Source: Bacillota bacterium (lineage in GTDB: Bacteria > Bacillota > Clostridia > Lachnospirales > Lachnospiraceae). Taken from it: DNA of 54,964 nt. The notes beneath the pieces are model-generated. The model saw only the letters and a program-made list of their open reading frames with translations, did not search any database and was not told the DNA's origin. The first letter of the stretch is position 1, and every line of letters begins with the position of its first letter. The DNA is taken from contig JAFAGA010000003.1 of NCBI GenBank assembly GCA_023423045.1, positions 1 through 54,964 on the forward strand, in the 5' to 3' direction. Below are positions 1 through 8,166 of the stretch, piece after piece. A program made the translations under genes and the position numbers.

Positions 1-354
1 GTTGTAACAGGTTGATTTAACACAAGCAACAGCATCTGCTCCTGCTATGTAGAAATCACATATTTCATTATCACTAATATAGTCTGTAAATTCTTCACAG
101 CTTAATGCGTTTCCTTTGTATTTTGTAAAAACATTTTTTGATACTATTTTCAAATCTGAAGCTAATTCAGCCCCATATGTATTGGGTTTAAAAGTCCTCG
201 TGCCGGCTGATAAATTTTCATGCCTTATATAAATAACATGAATATTATTATTGACTGCCAAATCAATAGCTTTATTGATGTTATCAATAATATCCTTATA
301 ATTCTTTGTTATATCATTTTGAATATCAATTATTACTAAGGCTTTTTTCTGCAT
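1..354 (-). CDS. Isochorismatase-family cysteine hydrolase (C-terminus off window)
   Basis: 118 codons are visible, beginning at ATG 354-352 behind a GGAGGAG ribosome binding site; the rest lies left of base 1. The N-terminus reads MQKKALVIIDIQND, which carries the conserved catalytic Asp of the family. A Lys follows in the SKNVFTK stretch, and GADAVACVKST holds the expected nucleophilic Cys. These three residues form the Asp-Lys-Cys triad of isochorismatase-like amidohydrolases (nicotinamidase, isochorismatase and relatives). The natural substrate cannot be told from the fragment. It is divergent from the WYL regulator across a 120-bp gap with a palindrome, so that regulator probably controls it. 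The coding is AT-rich compared with most of the window. Confidence 0.8.
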   Translation of the reverse strand, partial: MQKKALVIIDIQNDITKNYKDIIDNINKAIDLAVNNNIHVIYIRHENLSAGTRTFKPNTYGAELASDLKIVSKNVFTKYKGNALSCEEFTDYISDNEICDFYIAGADAVACVKSTCYN

Positions 355-409
355 AGTGTCTCCTCCCGATAGGTAGATTGATTTGTTTGCTTTTTTATTG
401 TACCATGCA

Positions 410-435
410 ATTGTTGACAGCAATATGGCAACAAT
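410..435. promoter_or_regulatory. Candidate operator palindrome for the WYL regulator
   Basis: ATTGTTG at 410-416 and its inverse CAACAAT at 429-435 are separated by 12 bp. The palindrome covers the -35 box and most of the spacer of the promoter at 414-442. A bound repressor would block the regulator's own promoter and could also act on the divergent hydrolase gene. The binding protein is inferred from position only. Confidence 0.5.
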
Positions 436-442
436 CTATAAT
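414..442 (+). promoter_or_regulatory. Sigma-A promoter of the WYL regulator
   Basis: TTGACA (414-419), a 17-bp spacer and TATAAT (437-442) match the consensus perfectly. The start codon at 475 lies about 26 bases past the predicted transcription start. Confidence 0.8.
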
Positions 443-474
443 GATAAGAAGAAATTTTGAAAGGCGGCTATCAG

Positions 475-1425
475 ATGAAAATCGACAGACTTGTTAGCAT
501 TATTATGATACTCCTTGATAAAGAGCGTATAGGCGCACAGGAGTTAGCAGATATGTTTGAAGTTTCACCCCGCACAATCTACCGCGACATAGACACTATC
601 AACATGGCAGGTATTCCTGTTCACGGGGCATCAGGAGTGGGCGGGGGCTTTGAAATCATGCAGAAATACAAAATTGATAGAAAGGTTTTTTCGACTGCCG
701 ACCTTTCCGCTATCTTGATGGGGCTTTCCAGTCTTTCGGGCATGATACGAGGTGATGAACTGGTAAATGCCCTTGCGAAAGTCAAGAGTTTTATCCCCGC
801 CGATAGAGCGAAGGACATTGAATTAAAAGCAAATCAAATATATATAGATTTAAGTCCGTGGATGGGCAACAGGAACATACAGCCATATTTAGAAATTATC
901 AAAACAGCTTTACAGGAAAGCAAGCTGCTGACCTTTGAATATGCAGACCGCTATGGAAATAAAACCGCACGAACAGCCGAGCCGTATCAGCTTGTATTGA
1001 AAAATAGCCATTGGTACCTGCAAGGGTATTGCCATAAAAGAAATGATTTTCGCTTATTCAAACTATCCCGCACATCAAACTTACAAATACAAGAGGAATT
1101 TTTTACGCCACGAGATTATCAAAAACCGCAGTTAGATTTTACTGATATTCTGGCAACTATGCAAGCAAAAATCGAAATTCGTATTCATAAATCTATCATG
1201 GACAGGGTACTGGATTATTGTACTTATGAACACTTTTTGCCAGACGGTGATGAGCATTATATTGTTAGCTTTCCTTTCATAGAGAACGAATACTACTACA
1301 ATATTCTTTTCAGTTTTGGGGATAAATGCGAGTGTTTAGAGCCGTTACATATCCGCACAGAAATGAAGCGCAGAATACATGATATAGCTACCTTATACGA
1401 AAACCAGAACAAGGAAGTTCCATAA
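475..1425 (+). CDS. Helix-turn-helix WYL-domain transcriptional regulator (YafY type)
   Basis: This 316-aa protein starts with a winged helix at residues 1-60, containing AQELADMFEVSPRTIYRDID, the recognition-helix pattern of DeoR/YafY-like regulators. A WYL domain follows at about residues 135-220 (SHWYLQGYCHKRNDFRLFKLSR), and a C-terminal WCX-like segment ends the protein. WYL domains are ligand-sensing modules found in many bacterial regulators. The ATG at 475 is chosen because AAAGGCGG at 460-467 is its ribosome binding site; an upstream in-frame TTG at 457 would overlap that site. It is divergent from the isochorismatase-like gene and probably regulates it. The effector is unknown. Confidence 0.88.
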   Translation: MKIDRLVSIIMILLDKERIGAQELADMFEVSPRTIYRDIDTINMAGIPVHGASGVGGGFEIMQKYKIDRKVFSTADLSAILMGLSSLSGMIRGDELVNALAKVKSFIPADRAKDIELKANQIYIDLSPWMGNRNIQPYLEIIKTALQESKLLTFEYADRYGNKTARTAEPYQLVLKNSHWYLQGYCHKRNDFRLFKLSRTSNLQIQEEFFTPRDYQKPQLDFTDILATMQAKIEIRIHKSIMDRVLDYCTYEHFLPDGDEHYIVSFPFIENEYYYNILFSFGDKCECLEPLHIRTEMKRRIHDIATLYENQNKEVP

Positions 1426-1553
1426 GTTCAGATTGACAGGCATTATGAGCCTTTGCACATTTAGCAATTTGAGTAAGATTATTCACACATCTGCGTTGCA
1501 GGTGTAGAAGTTAGTAGTTTTATTTAACTCGTTCTAAATTATTGGGGCAGAAA

Positions 1554-1593
1554 AAACAAGCGTATCGTCCACTTTGAACAATACGCTCGTTTT
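1554..1593 (+). terminator. Terminator hairpin after the WYL gene
   Basis: A 12-bp stem with one G-U-type mismatch (AAACAAGCGTAT with ATACGCTCGTTT) is followed by a T-rich run. The loop contains TCCACTTTGAAC, which recurs in hairpins at 21232 and 22556, so this is one member of a repeated terminator family. Confidence 0.65.
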
Positions 1594-1705
1594 AATATTT
1601 TACATAGCAGCAGCCCATAAACAATATTGTTTTCTTATACTGCCTTTGCGAACCACTTTTATGTTATTAAAATCTATATACCTGATATTGCAAATCATCA
1701 GCGGC

Positions 1706-3931
1706 CTATTTAATCTTGAATAATTGAATTGCCTCCTCTAACCTTCTGGCATCGTAGGCAAGCTCCTGAGCTGATAAGCGCAGGCGCTCGACAGAATCAA
1801 TCTGGCCTACCGCTGTTGCGCTCACTTCCTGGGAGGCTGCTGCCGTCTCCTCCGATACCGCCGAGATGCTTTGAATGGCTTCCATCGTATCCAGCTTGGC
1901 CGCCTCAATCTTTTTGATTCCCTCGGAGATGGTGTCCAGATTGTTCGCCAAATCATTCACATGGCTGTTAATGTTATCAAAGACCCGAACCGTTTTGCTC
2001 AGGGACTCGGACTGGGACTCCACAATATTCTCCGCCTGCTTGGCTGTGTCCACCGTGTCCTTGGTCTTATGCCGTATCTGGGTGACAATATTCTGTATCT
2101 CCTTTGCAGCTTGGAGCGATTGATCCGCCAGCTTGCGTATCTCATCGGCAACCACCGCAAAACCACGGCCGGCATCTCCCGCTCTTGCTGCTTCAATAGA
2201 AGCATTCAGGGATAAGAGATTTGTCTGCTCTGCAATATCATTAATTATGGTTACAAAGCTTCCGATGCTCTGGGATTGAACCTCGAACTCCTGTATCTTA
2301 TCGATCACATCATGGGTAATATCCGTAGTCGCTTTTGCCTTCTGATTTAACTCGTCGATAATAATAATGCCTTCCCCGGCAATGGACTTTGTATTGCCGG
2401 CAATCTGTCCGATCTCACTGGCGCTGTTATAGACCTGGTTAATCTGGTCGGAAAGACCGGACATCTGAAGCAGGCACTGCTCCGTATCACTTGCCTGCTG
2501 CACAATTCCCTGCTCGATATCGTCAATGGTTCGGGAGATATCCTTGGTTGCTACCAGCAGTTTCTCCGAGGTATCGGATACACCACCGGCCGAGCCGCTT
2601 ACCTTGCTGCCCACTTCCTGTACTTCCCCGATCAGCTTACGCATATCCTGCAGCATATTGCCGATCCCGCTGGCCAGATCCAGGAATTCGTCCTTTCTCT
2701 TCGTATGGAAGCTGGTGGTCAGATCGCCCGTTGCGGCCTGCTTAATTTTCTTACTCAGGAAGCTGATTGCCATACTGACACCTCCGGCAACCAACACCGC
2801 CGTAGCTAAAGCGACCAGAGCGGAAATCGTTACGAACATGATATTTAATCTTCGAATGCCTGATACCTGCTGGAGAATGGTTGATTTTGGAATCAAAGCG
2901 CACACTGTGGCTCCCATGGTTCCAACCTTACTATAGAGAAAAAGATATTCTTTCTCGTTGTAAATCTCGTAGGAAAGACCGGAATTCTCCTCCCCTTCCA
3001 TCGCCGCACGATAGTAGGGCTGTCCTGAAAATACGCTGGCTTCCTCTGTTCCCGAAATCACCTCTCTGTCGTCCTTTAGTACAAAGCCCAGGATACTCTG
3101 ATCTCCCAGGTTATATTCCAGGAACATATTCATGATTTTTTCTTTTGATACATCAATTATAACAAATCCCTTCCTTGAATTCATAATCTGAATAAAGGAA
3201 CAGGCATACTGGTCCGAGCTATAGATTACTTTCTCCCTTGATATCAGGCCATCCAGCTCGCTATGCTCCCCGACCCACATATTCTTGGTTGATTTCTCTT
3301 CAAACGGCTTGATAAATGCCGTTTCGCTGATTTGATCATAGACACTGTTCTGGGAAGCGGCTTCCGTGGATATGGTTTTGGCTTCTCTGCCAATCATATG
3401 TACACCGGCAATAAAGGAATTGGTTTTCTTCACCATCTGCACCGCACTCTCCACATTGGAGCGCGCAAGGATATACATTGCTTCCTGTTCTCCTTCGGGA
3501 CGGTTATAGTATTCACCGATATCAGAATCAAAAAGCATCTCCCCTGCTTTCTCCTGAATCGTAGTGAAGCCGAAGTTAAGATAATCGCCCACCGCATTAA
3601 TGGTATCCATGGAGCTGTTCTCAAAGTTAGTAATAATGGCCTCCTCCGATTTGCGGTAGGAGATCGTTCCGTACAGGGCGAGGAGCACAATTGGTATTAG
3701 CAGACCGATGAATAATTTTAGACGAATACTTCGCAGCATACCCGAAAGCATCGTTGTGATCGCAGCTTTCCCTCTGTCGCCGCCTGCCTTTGCTTCCAAC
3801 TTTTTTTCACTCTCTTCCTTCTTCGCCGGCATCTTATCCTTGCGGGCCTTCTCTTTCTTCCTCACTTTTTCGGCTTTCATTGTTTCAGATGCACTATCCC
3901 CTTTTCGAATCCTAAATAACGCCTTTTTCAT
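1706..3931 (-). CDS. Methyl-accepting chemotaxis protein
   Basis: A 741-aa chemoreceptor. It has an unusually long, Lys/Glu-rich cytoplasmic N-terminus (about 65 residues) before transmembrane segment 1 (about 71-90). An extracellular sensor region, probably Cache-like, spans about 91-355. A second transmembrane segment lies at about 358-390, followed by a HAMP linker and a full signalling domain. The signalling tip is intact: INDIAEQTNLLSLNASIEAA and GRGFAVVADEIRKLADQS. Such proteins pass ligand binding to the CheA/CheW array. There is no C-terminal pentapeptide for CheR tethering; the protein ends in FKIK. The start is preceded by GGGGG at a suitable distance. It is monocistronic, with no chemotaxis genes nearby. 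The ligand is unknown. Confidence 0.93.
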   Translation of the reverse strand: MKKALFRIRKGDSASETMKAEKVRKKEKARKDKMPAKKEESEKKLEAKAGGDRGKAAITTMLSGMLRSIRLKLFIGLLIPIVLLALYGTISYRKSEEAIITNFENSSMDTINAVGDYLNFGFTTIQEKAGEMLFDSDIGEYYNRPEGEQEAMYILARSNVESAVQMVKKTNSFIAGVHMIGREAKTISTEAASQNSVYDQISETAFIKPFEEKSTKNMWVGEHSELDGLISREKVIYSSDQYACSFIQIMNSRKGFVIIDVSKEKIMNMFLEYNLGDQSILGFVLKDDREVISGTEEASVFSGQPYYRAAMEGEENSGLSYEIYNEKEYLFLYSKVGTMGATVCALIPKSTILQQVSGIRRLNIMFVTISALVALATAVLVAGGVSMAISFLSKKIKQAATGDLTTSFHTKRKDEFLDLASGIGNMLQDMRKLIGEVQEVGSKVSGSAGGVSDTSEKLLVATKDISRTIDDIEQGIVQQASDTEQCLLQMSGLSDQINQVYNSASEIGQIAGNTKSIAGEGIIIIDELNQKAKATTDITHDVIDKIQEFEVQSQSIGSFVTIINDIAEQTNLLSLNASIEAARAGDAGRGFAVVADEIRKLADQSLQAAKEIQNIVTQIRHKTKDTVDTAKQAENIVESQSESLSKTVRVFDNINSHVNDLANNLDTISEGIKKIEAAKLDTMEAIQSISAVSEETAAASQEVSATAVGQIDSVERLRLSAQELAYDARRLEEAIQLFKIK

Positions 3932-4190
3932 AAAATACCCCCTATGTATTTACATTGATCTAGCATAATTATAAGATAATACCCATATTATAACATATTG
4001 GGGATTTTTTATCTATTATTTTCTGTAATTTCGCTGAATTATTTCTTTATATTACAGCATATATTGAGCATGATTAACAAATTTTTAATCTATTTCTTCT
4101 TTTATCTCAAACTTCTGGACAAGTATTTCATATCCATACCAGCTCAGAACTAAAAATACCCAGCTTCAACTTGTCTTATCAATTCACTTT

Positions 4191-4389
4191 ATTCGTATAT
4201 ACAAACTATACATTTATCTACGAATTAATTTTAAATTTTATTATTCCTATTATATTTTGTTCTTAGTCATATATCCTGTTTAAACCTCCATATATCTTTG
4301 AATACACAACAATTCTTTATTTACATTGACAAATCAATTCTTGAATGATACTATTTAATAAATTCGTATATAAGTATTATATTCGTATA
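4191..4389 (+). promoter_or_regulatory. ATTCGTATA repeats, candidate IclR operators
   Basis: ATTCGTATA occurs exactly at 4191-4199, 4362-4370 and 4381-4389, and an inverted TACGAAT lies at 4219-4225. The last two copies sit 19 bp apart, immediately downstream of the -10 box and before the ribosome binding site. That position would allow the encoded IclR protein to repress its own operon. The upstream copies could give looping or a second contact. That these are IclR sites is inference. Confidence 0.5.
4326..4354 (+). promoter_or_regulatory. Promoter of the galactonate operon
   Basis: TTGACA (4326-4331), a 17-bp spacer and TACTAT (4349-4354). Transcription would begin near 4361, which rules out any start codon upstream of that for the IclR gene. 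Confidence 0.65.
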
Positions 4390-4404
4390 AACAGGAGGAT
4401 GCCA

Positions 4405-5190
4405 ATGTCAGAAAAATCAGAGCACCGTTCAACCAGCCGGGTATTAGATATCCTGGAGTTAATCTCAACAGGCAGCAGTCAGGGTTATACTCTCACCGAG
4501 ATTGCTTCAAAAATTGATGCTCCAAAAAGCAGTCTATTTCCTATTCTTCATACATTATTGGATCGGAACTATCTTTCCCTGGATGGTAATACCGGCCGCT
4601 ATGCCATAGGAATGACTGCTTACCAGGTGGGCTGCTCCTATTTAAACAACTTTAATATCATGAACGAAGTAGCCCATGAGCTGCAGAACATCACAAATGT
4701 ATGTACAGAGGCCAGCCATTTTGCCGTATTGAATAATGGCAATACTGTATATCTTGCTAAAATCGATTCACCCGAACCAATTCGCATGATTTCATCCGTT
4801 GGACGCAGCATCCCCGCCTATGGCACCGGTCTGGGCAAGGCTCTGCTGATGGATCATTCGCTGAATGAACTGCGGCGTCTATACCCTGATGGGCTGAAGG
4901 CATTGACCGAGCATACCATCACAGATTACGAGTTATTGTACCGGCAGCTCAAGGAGGCCCATCAATGCGGCTTCGCATATGAAGAGGAGGAATCAAATCT
5001 GTTTATACGATGCATTGCGGTTCCTCTCCGACAGAATAATCAAATTGTTGCAGCCATCAGTGTGGCAATTCCAACCTTCCGATACACTTTGGAAAAAGCC
5101 GAATTAATTCAGCGTCTGCTGCAAAATTCCAAAAATCGAATCGAAGCAATTCTAAAAACAATTCAAGTAGACTTTAACAAACTGATCTAA
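4405..5190 (+). CDS. IclR-family transcriptional regulator of the galactonate genes
   Basis: A 261-aa regulator with an N-terminal winged helix (about 8-70: RVLDILELIS, then LTEIASKIDAPKSSLFPILH) and a C-terminal IclR effector domain (about 80-250: SSVGRSIPAYGTGLGKALL, then RCIAVPLR). IclR proteins bind small acids and usually repress adjacent catabolic genes. ATG 4405 lies 6 bases after AGGAGG (4393-4398) and fits better than ATG 4399. It is first in a unit with a sugar-acid kinase, an aldolase and galactonate dehydratase, so the likely effector is D-galactonate or its keto-deoxy derivative (inference). It replaces the GntR-family DgoR of E. coli. Confidence 0.9.
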   Translation: MSEKSEHRSTSRVLDILELISTGSSQGYTLTEIASKIDAPKSSLFPILHTLLDRNYLSLDGNTGRYAIGMTAYQVGCSYLNNFNIMNEVAHELQNITNVCTEASHFAVLNNGNTVYLAKIDSPEPIRMISSVGRSIPAYGTGLGKALLMDHSLNELRRLYPDGLKALTEHTITDYELLYRQLKEAHQCGFAYEEEESNLFIRCIAVPLRQNNQIVAAISVAIPTFRYTLEKAELIQRLLQNSKNRIEAILKTIQVDFNKLI

Positions 5191-5260
5191 CGATGCTGTT
5201 TTCCTTATCAAAACAGCAGTATTAGGAATAATTTCAACGAGTATTATAAGGAGGAAGCAT

Positions 5261-6199
5261 ATGCCGGATCTAGTTACCATAGGGGAAACCATGGCCGCAT
5301 TTATCCCTGAAAGCGGTTTACCAATTCAAAAGGCCCCTGGCTTTCATATGCGAATTGCCGGTGCCGAAAGCAATACGGCAATCGGAGTGGCACGACTTGG
5401 CCACTTTGCCGGCTGGATAAGCCGTCTCGGGGATGACAGCTTTGGAGAATATATCTTAGAAACTCTGCAAAAGGAAGGTGTGGATACATCACACACAGTC
5501 ACCGATGCCTTACACTCCACAGGGATTATGTTTAAGCAACCCAACCAGGAGAATGCAACACAGGTATATTATTATCGCGACAACTCGGCGGCAACATTTT
5601 TATCCGCATCAAGTATTGATTATGATTATCTAACATCGGCCAAGGTTCTTCACGTCACGGGAATAACCCCCATATTAAGTCAATCTTGTATGGAGTGTAT
5701 TAATAAAGCCATCGATATCGCACATGATAATCGTATTTTGGTGAGCTTTGATCCTAATATTCGTCTTAAGCTTTGGCGAGATAAAGACTACCGGCCCTTA
5801 TTAACGAACCTGATCAGCCGTTCGAACATCGTTCTTCTTGGACTGAGCGAAGCATCCGTTCTTTATGAAACCGATGATATACAGCAGATAACTGACCTCA
5901 TCTTCTCCCATCCCCGGGTCCAATATGTGGCTGTAAAAAACGGTGCCCTTGGCGCCTGGGTCTGCACTCGCGATGAACGGCATTTTGTGGATCCCATTCC
6001 CTGTAACTGCATTGAGCCGGTGGGGGCCGGAGACGGATTTAATGCGGGCTTTATTCACGGAATATTGGAAAACCGGGACATCAAGACCTGCGGTCTGTAC
6101 GGCGGTATCGCAGGAGCACTGGCAACAGAAACCTATGGGGATACGGGAGGGTATCCCACTCTGGAACGCTTGCAGCAAATGGAAGAAAAATATGGATAA
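5261..6199 (+). CDS. kdgK: PfkB-family 2-keto-3-deoxy-sugar-acid kinase
   Basis: A 312-aa ribokinase/PfkB-fold kinase. The N-terminal GETMAAFIPE and AGAESNTAIGVARLG segments match substrate-binding parts of the family. The C-terminal PfkB signature EPVGAGDGFNAGFIHG holds the catalytic Asp in GAGD. In this operon it should phosphorylate 2-keto-3-deoxygalactonate at C6, feeding the next gene's aldolase. Sequence alone does not separate gluconate from galactonate derivatives. E. coli DgoK is from another kinase superfamily, so the symbol follows the family and is not an orthology claim. AAGGAGG sits just upstream of ATG 5261. Confidence 0.88.
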   Translation: MPDLVTIGETMAAFIPESGLPIQKAPGFHMRIAGAESNTAIGVARLGHFAGWISRLGDDSFGEYILETLQKEGVDTSHTVTDALHSTGIMFKQPNQENATQVYYYRDNSAATFLSASSIDYDYLTSAKVLHVTGITPILSQSCMECINKAIDIAHDNRILVSFDPNIRLKLWRDKDYRPLLTNLISRSNIVLLGLSEASVLYETDDIQQITDLIFSHPRVQYVAVKNGALGAWVCTRDERHFVDPIPCNCIEPVGAGDGFNAGFIHGILENRDIKTCGLYGGIAGALATETYGDTGGYPTLERLQQMEEKYG

Positions 6200-6287
6200 T
6201 AAATACAGATATCGCTTCCGAATACGAAGCATTGGAAGTATCTGAAAAAGTATTAGAAGGATTAATATTAGGAAGGAAGGTTCACCT

Positions 6288-6908
6288 ATGTATCATATCA
6301 TCAAAGAAAATCCTCTCATCTCCATTATCCGCAAGCTCCCTCCGGAGCAGACTATTGATTATGCGGAAGCAGTATATAACGGAGGAATAAAAGCCTTTGA
6401 AATTGCCTGCAACTCACCCGGGGCGATGAAGCAGATATCCATGCTTCGCTCCCACTTTGGAAACACCGCGCTCATCGGAGCCGGCACGGTAACCACAATA
6501 GAACGGGCAAGGGAAGCCATGGATGCAGGCGCTCAGTTTCTTCTGTCACCCTCCACCAATCTCTCCATACTGGAATATGCAAAACAAAACAATACCCCTT
6601 TACTGCCGGGAGTTATGACCCCTACCGATGTGGATATCTGCTATAATGCAGGGTATAAGGTGTTTAAGCTTTTCCCTGCGGCATCCTTACCGCTTAACTA
6701 TGTACACAATCTAAAAGGTCCCTTCGATGACACGGAATATGTGGCCGTAGGAGGAGTGACCCTATCCAACCTGTCCCAGTTTTTTAAAAGCGGCTTTATC
6801 GGAGCAGGGATCGGAAGCAATCTGATACCGAAGGAATATATCGAAGCAAATAACTGGGTTGCTGCAGCACAATCTGTTGCGGAATTTGTAAAGGAGGCTG
6901 CTATATGA
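6288..6908 (+). CDS. dgoA: 2-dehydro-3-deoxy-6-phosphogalactonate (KDPG/KDPGal) aldolase
   Basis: A 206-aa class I aldolase of the KDPG family, the usual length. Glu in GIKAFEIACNSPG and the Schiff-base Lys in GYKVFKLFPAAS are present, as is the phosphate-binding AVGGVTLSNL. It should cleave the phosphorylated keto-deoxy acid to pyruvate and glyceraldehyde 3-phosphate. The neighbouring galactonate dehydratase points to the galacto substrate, but Eda-like activity is possible. Its TGA overlaps the dgoD ATG (ATGA, 4 nt), suggesting translational coupling. GGAAGG lies upstream of the start. Confidence 0.88.
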   Translation: MYHIIKENPLISIIRKLPPEQTIDYAEAVYNGGIKAFEIACNSPGAMKQISMLRSHFGNTALIGAGTVTTIERAREAMDAGAQFLLSPSTNLSILEYAKQNNTPLLPGVMTPTDVDICYNAGYKVFKLFPAASLPLNYVHNLKGPFDDTEYVAVGGVTLSNLSQFFKSGFIGAGIGSNLIPKEYIEANNWVAAAQSVAEFVKEAAI

Positions 6909-8053
6909 AAATCACTGCAATTCAAACTTATCTCATACGGCCCCGCTGGTGCTTTGTCGAAATACAGACAGACGAAGGTATCACCGGTTGGGGAGAACCG
7001 GTTTTAGAAGGGCATGCCGCAACGGTCCAGGCCTGCGTTAATGAAATGTCCGACTTCTTAATCGGCGCTAATCCTCTTCAGATTGAAGATATATGGAATA
7101 CACTCTACCGCGGGGGGTTTTATCGCGGCGGCGGAGTATTAATGAGCGCCATTGCCGGCATCGACCAGGCATTATGGGATATCAAGGGTAAATCCCTTAA
7201 CGTACCGGTATACGAATTAATGGGAGGCTCCTGCAGGAATAAAATACGCGTCTACTCATGGATTGGCGGCGATCGTCCCAGCAATGCGGGCGCTGCCGCC
7301 AAAGAAAAGATGGATGCAGGCTTCACTGCAATTAAAATGAATGCCACAGACGAGCTGCAGTATATTGATACTTACGATAAGGTTGATGCGGTACTGGAGC
7401 GTGTGGCTGCGATTCGGGAAGCCTGCGGCAAATATTTTGGAATAGCCATCGATTTTCATGGGCGTGTTCACAAGCCAATGGCCAAAATCCTTGCCAAAAA
7501 GCTGGAGGAATTTGATCCCATGTTCATCGAGGAACCTGTTCTATGTGAGCATATGGAATACTTTCCGGAGATTGCCGCTTCCTGCAATATCCCTATTGCA
7601 ACCGGTGAGCGGCTTTATTCCAGATACGATTTTAAGCGCCTTCTCCAAATCGGAGGAGTCGATATCATACAGCCGGATTTGTCCCACGCCGGAGGAATCA
7701 CAGAGGTCAAAAAAATAGCCTCCATGGCCGAGGCTTATGATGTAGCGCTGGCACCGCACTGTCCCCTCGGGCCCATCGCACTCTCCGCCTGTCTGCAGAT
7801 CGATGCGACCTGTCATAATGCGGTTATCCAGGAGCAAAGTATGGGTATCCATTATAATGTTGGCAAAAGTGTACTTGACTACATTACGAACAAAGAAGAT
7901 TTTACATTTACAGACGGACACGTGAAGCTTCCCCAACTCCCCGGCCTTGGGGTTGAAGTCAACAAGGAATTGGTCCTTGAGGAAGCTGCTGTGCCCCACA
8001 ACTGGAAAAATCCCATCTGGCGTCATGCGGATGGCTCCATCGCCGAATGGTAA
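6905..8053 (+). CDS. dgoD: D-galactonate dehydratase
   Basis: A 382-aa enolase-superfamily protein, the same length as E. coli DgoD and recognisably similar throughout, from MKITAIQTY and WGEPVLEGHA to the C-terminal WRHADGSIAEW. Metal ligands are visible: Asp in AIDFHGRVH, Glu in FIEEPVL, Glu in ATGERLYSRYDF. The catalytic His residues are in DFHG and LAPHCPLGPIAL. It converts D-galactonate to 2-keto-3-deoxygalactonate, the first step of the De Ley-Doudoroff route. It is last in the operon and translationally coupled to the aldolase. The stop codon lies at the base of the terminator hairpin at 8052. No galactonate transporter is next to it. Confidence 0.94.
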   Translation: MKITAIQTYLIRPRWCFVEIQTDEGITGWGEPVLEGHAATVQACVNEMSDFLIGANPLQIEDIWNTLYRGGFYRGGGVLMSAIAGIDQALWDIKGKSLNVPVYELMGGSCRNKIRVYSWIGGDRPSNAGAAAKEKMDAGFTAIKMNATDELQYIDTYDKVDAVLERVAAIREACGKYFGIAIDFHGRVHKPMAKILAKKLEEFDPMFIEEPVLCEHMEYFPEIAASCNIPIATGERLYSRYDFKRLLQIGGVDIIQPDLSHAGGITEVKKIASMAEAYDVALAPHCPLGPIALSACLQIDATCHNAVIQEQSMGIHYNVGKSVLDYITNKEDFTFTDGHVKLPQLPGLGVEVNKELVLEEAAVPHNWKNPIWRHADGSIAEW

Positions 8054-8100
8054 AGCAAATAATGAGTGGTTCGCATAGCGCGCCACTCATTATTTGTTTT
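8052..8100. terminator. Bidirectional terminator between dgoD and the DUF2804 gene
   Basis: An 18-bp stem with one mismatch (8052-8069 with 8083-8100) ends in TTTGTTTT on the plus strand and in a T-rich stretch on the minus strand. The loop region GGTTCGCATAGCGCG resembles loops near 22465 and 17745. Confidence 0.8.
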
Positions 8101-8166
8101 AAGAGCAGCCCCAGAGCATACTGCTCGTTATTTATCCTGTCAGCCCAACTCACGATGACGATACTC

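Larger units (their letters stand above)
3932..4404. other. AT-rich intergenic region between mcp and iclR
   Basis: No coding potential is seen on either strand. On the minus strand two TATAAT-like boxes (within 3970-4010) could serve the chemoreceptor, but no good -35 accompanies them. The right part holds the iclR promoter and the ATTCGTATA repeats listed separately. CTGTAAT/ATTACAG arms near 4023-4060 form a weak inverted repeat. Confidence 0.5.

Noticed and set aside
4345..4404. Upstream start for the IclR gene
   Set aside because: It lies inside the promoter, before the predicted transcription start.
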